A DNA stretch of 64,000 nucleotides from the NCBI RefSeq assembly GCF_032062135.1, contig NC_092859.1, forward strand, positions 45,587,591 through 45,651,590, in the 5' to 3' direction. Both the position numbers and the translations under genes were made by a program. Positions within the stretch are counted from its first letter, which is position 1; each line of letters begins with the position of its first letter. This document shows positions 62,727 through 64,000 of the stretch, piece by piece. The DNA comes from Pyxicephalus adspersus. Lineage: Eukaryota > Chordata > Amphibia > Anura > Pyxicephalidae. The notes below the pieces were generated by a model, which was given only the letters and a program-made list of their open reading frames with translations, searched no databases and was not told the DNA's origin.

Positions 62727-64000
62727 GAGCCCAGATCAGAAGCGATCAGTGTAATAGTATATTGTGAGACTTTCTCCCTGTCCAGATGTCCACTGGTGAC
62801 CAGTGTGTAACGGTTTGACGTGGGCTGGCATTTAAATGGTAAATTCGGTGGTGTTATCAGTTTGATTTCCCCGTTTGTACCAGAATCCCTGTCTCTGACT
62901 GTGATAAACCCAACAATCGTTCCTAATGGGGCATTTTCAGGAACCTCATTATTTTTGGAAGTAAATAAAATTTCTGGTACATTATCATTCACATCCTGTA
63001 TTTCAACCTTAACAACACAACGTCCTTCTAGTGTGGGAGATCCTTTATCTACAGCTTTTACAAACAATTCATACATCCTTGCAACTTCATAATCCACAGT
63101 CCCTTTCATAAATATTTCACCAGTAATTTCATTTAAATCAAATATTTTTTTTGCTGAATTCAAAGTATGATCATCAAATGAATATAATATTTCACTGTTT
63201 GCACCCTCGTCCAGGTCTGTAGCATTAAGCTTTATAACAACTGTTTTCGGAGGTAGATTTTCTATTAGCTCTACCTTATAGCTTTCCTGATCAAACACTG
63301 GCGCATTGTCATTTATATCTAACACAATAATAATAATCTGAGTGGATCCTGATCGGGGAGGTTCTCCTCCATCAATGGCAGTGAGAATAAGCTTGTGTTC
63401 TGATTTCTCTTCCCTGTCTAGATTTTTCTCTAGTACTAATTCTGCAATCAAAGTCCCATCACTGCGATATTTTTCTGATAAAGAAAAATAAGGATTTGGA
63501 TTTAAGCTATAATGTCTCACACCATTCTTTCCCACATCCAAGTCTTCAGCAGAGGGCAAAGGAAATCGTACTCCAGGATTTGTTAACAGTTCCGTAATTT
63601 TTATTGTTTGATTCGTAAGAGAGAATAAAGGATAATTATCATTAATGTCCAAAATCTCAAGTTCTATACTGAAGAGCTCAAAAGGATTCTCTGCTACAAC
63701 CTCTAAATGCAGCAAACAGCTGGACCTGGATACACACAGGCTTTCTCTATCAATCCTCTCTTGTATAATTAGAGCTCCATGTTTCTGGTCAATAGAAAAA
63801 AATTTACTGCTTTCTTCAGATCTCAAACTCAGTTTCCTTTTAATATTATTTGCCAGGTTTACACCCAAATCCTGAGCTATATTCCCCACAACAGTCCCTG
63901 GATCTGACTCCTCTGCAACAGAATAATGAAGCTGCCCAGAGACCCAGCCCCAGCTACAAAGGAGAAGGGAGAAAGCTACTTGCCATTTCCAAGCATTTGA
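62727..64000 (-). pseudogene. pcdhg: Variable exon VII, 5' remnant: signal peptide to EC4, cut at the window edge
   Basis: The reading frame is open from the window edge, which falls inside the signal peptide (SNAWKWQVAFSLLLCSWGWV), through EC1-EC4 with linkers DINDN, DINDN and DVNDN, up to TLIASDLGS. The initiator ATG should lie about 20-25 bases beyond position 64000, as in the paralogues; the GTG near 63889 is internal. At 62726/62727 the sequence switches without shared bases to the inside of EC2 of a sister exon, out of frame, so EC5, EC6, TM and stub of this exon are missing. A deletion of this kind would also have removed the intervening promoter and EC1 of the sister exon. A mis-assembly that skipped several kilobases would look the same. 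Confidence 0.85.

Noticed and set aside
62648..63889. Start codon at 63889 for the last variable exon
   Set aside because: It is an internal GTG. The frame stays open upstream through EC1 start and the signal peptide to the window edge.
22528..64000. Antisense open frames of 60-126 codons inside the cadherin exons
   Set aside because: They mirror the conserved cadherin coding sequence and recur at the same places in several exons, so they are shadows.
1..64000. CRISPR array, bacterial operon, rRNA, tRNA or viral insert
   Set aside because: Nothing of the kind is seen; the window is a vertebrate-type locus with introns, microsatellites and MITEs.

Overview
The window is a piece of an animal genome: AT-rich, intron-bearing DNA that holds the 3' part of a clustered gamma-protocadherin (Pcdh-gamma) locus on the minus strand. 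Transcription runs from high to low coordinates. The evidence is seven large single-exon cadherin units, each with a signal peptide, six cadherin repeats, a membrane segment and a short cytoplasmic stub that ends at a CAG|GT splice donor. Downstream lie three small constant exons (59, 89 and 215 coding bases). Their joined reading frame gives the Pcdh-gamma constant tail ([50 protein letters not shown], lysine-rich C-terminus). The style of the interspersed repeats (foldback MITEs, a TTAA-flanked element, L2-like 3' ends) points to an amphibian, probably a frog. That assignment is inference.

Layout, left to right: a 3' UTR candidate (1-1055); constant exon 3 (1056-1270), exon 2 (4454-4542) and exon 1 (9755-9813); a 12.7-kb intron with repeats and one CpG-rich patch; variable exon I (22561-24996); a 9-kb gap with MITEs and paired CTCF-like motifs; variable exon II (33986-36409); a 3.7-kb gap with a near-consensus CTCF-like site at 38541-38555 on the opposite strand; then a tandem array with a period of about 5 kb. 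The array holds exon III (40102-42097), IV (45276-47719), V (50069-52465), VI (55995-57820) and VII (61562 to beyond 64000). Exons I, II and V are open throughout. III, VI and VII carry large internal deletions or fusions, and IV lacks one base.

By established Pcdh biology, each variable exon has its own promoter and is spliced to the same constant exons. This gives isoforms that differ in their homophilic ectodomain but share a cytoplasmic tail. The sequence supports this: each exon with visible 5' flank (I-VI) has a CTCF-like motif about 230-270 bases upstream of its ATG, always in the orientation of transcription, and every donor and the constant-exon-1 acceptor are in the same phase (0).

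The most notable structure is in the array. From late EC4 to the cytoplasmic stub the exons are nearly identical at the DNA level, including a 129-base perfect match between exons III and IV, while EC1-EC3 differ. Breakpoints of the rearranged exons cluster at the edges of this homogenised block. Either recombination and conversion among the tandem exons is recent and frequent, or an assembler has mis-joined near-identical copies. The sequence alone cannot decide between these.
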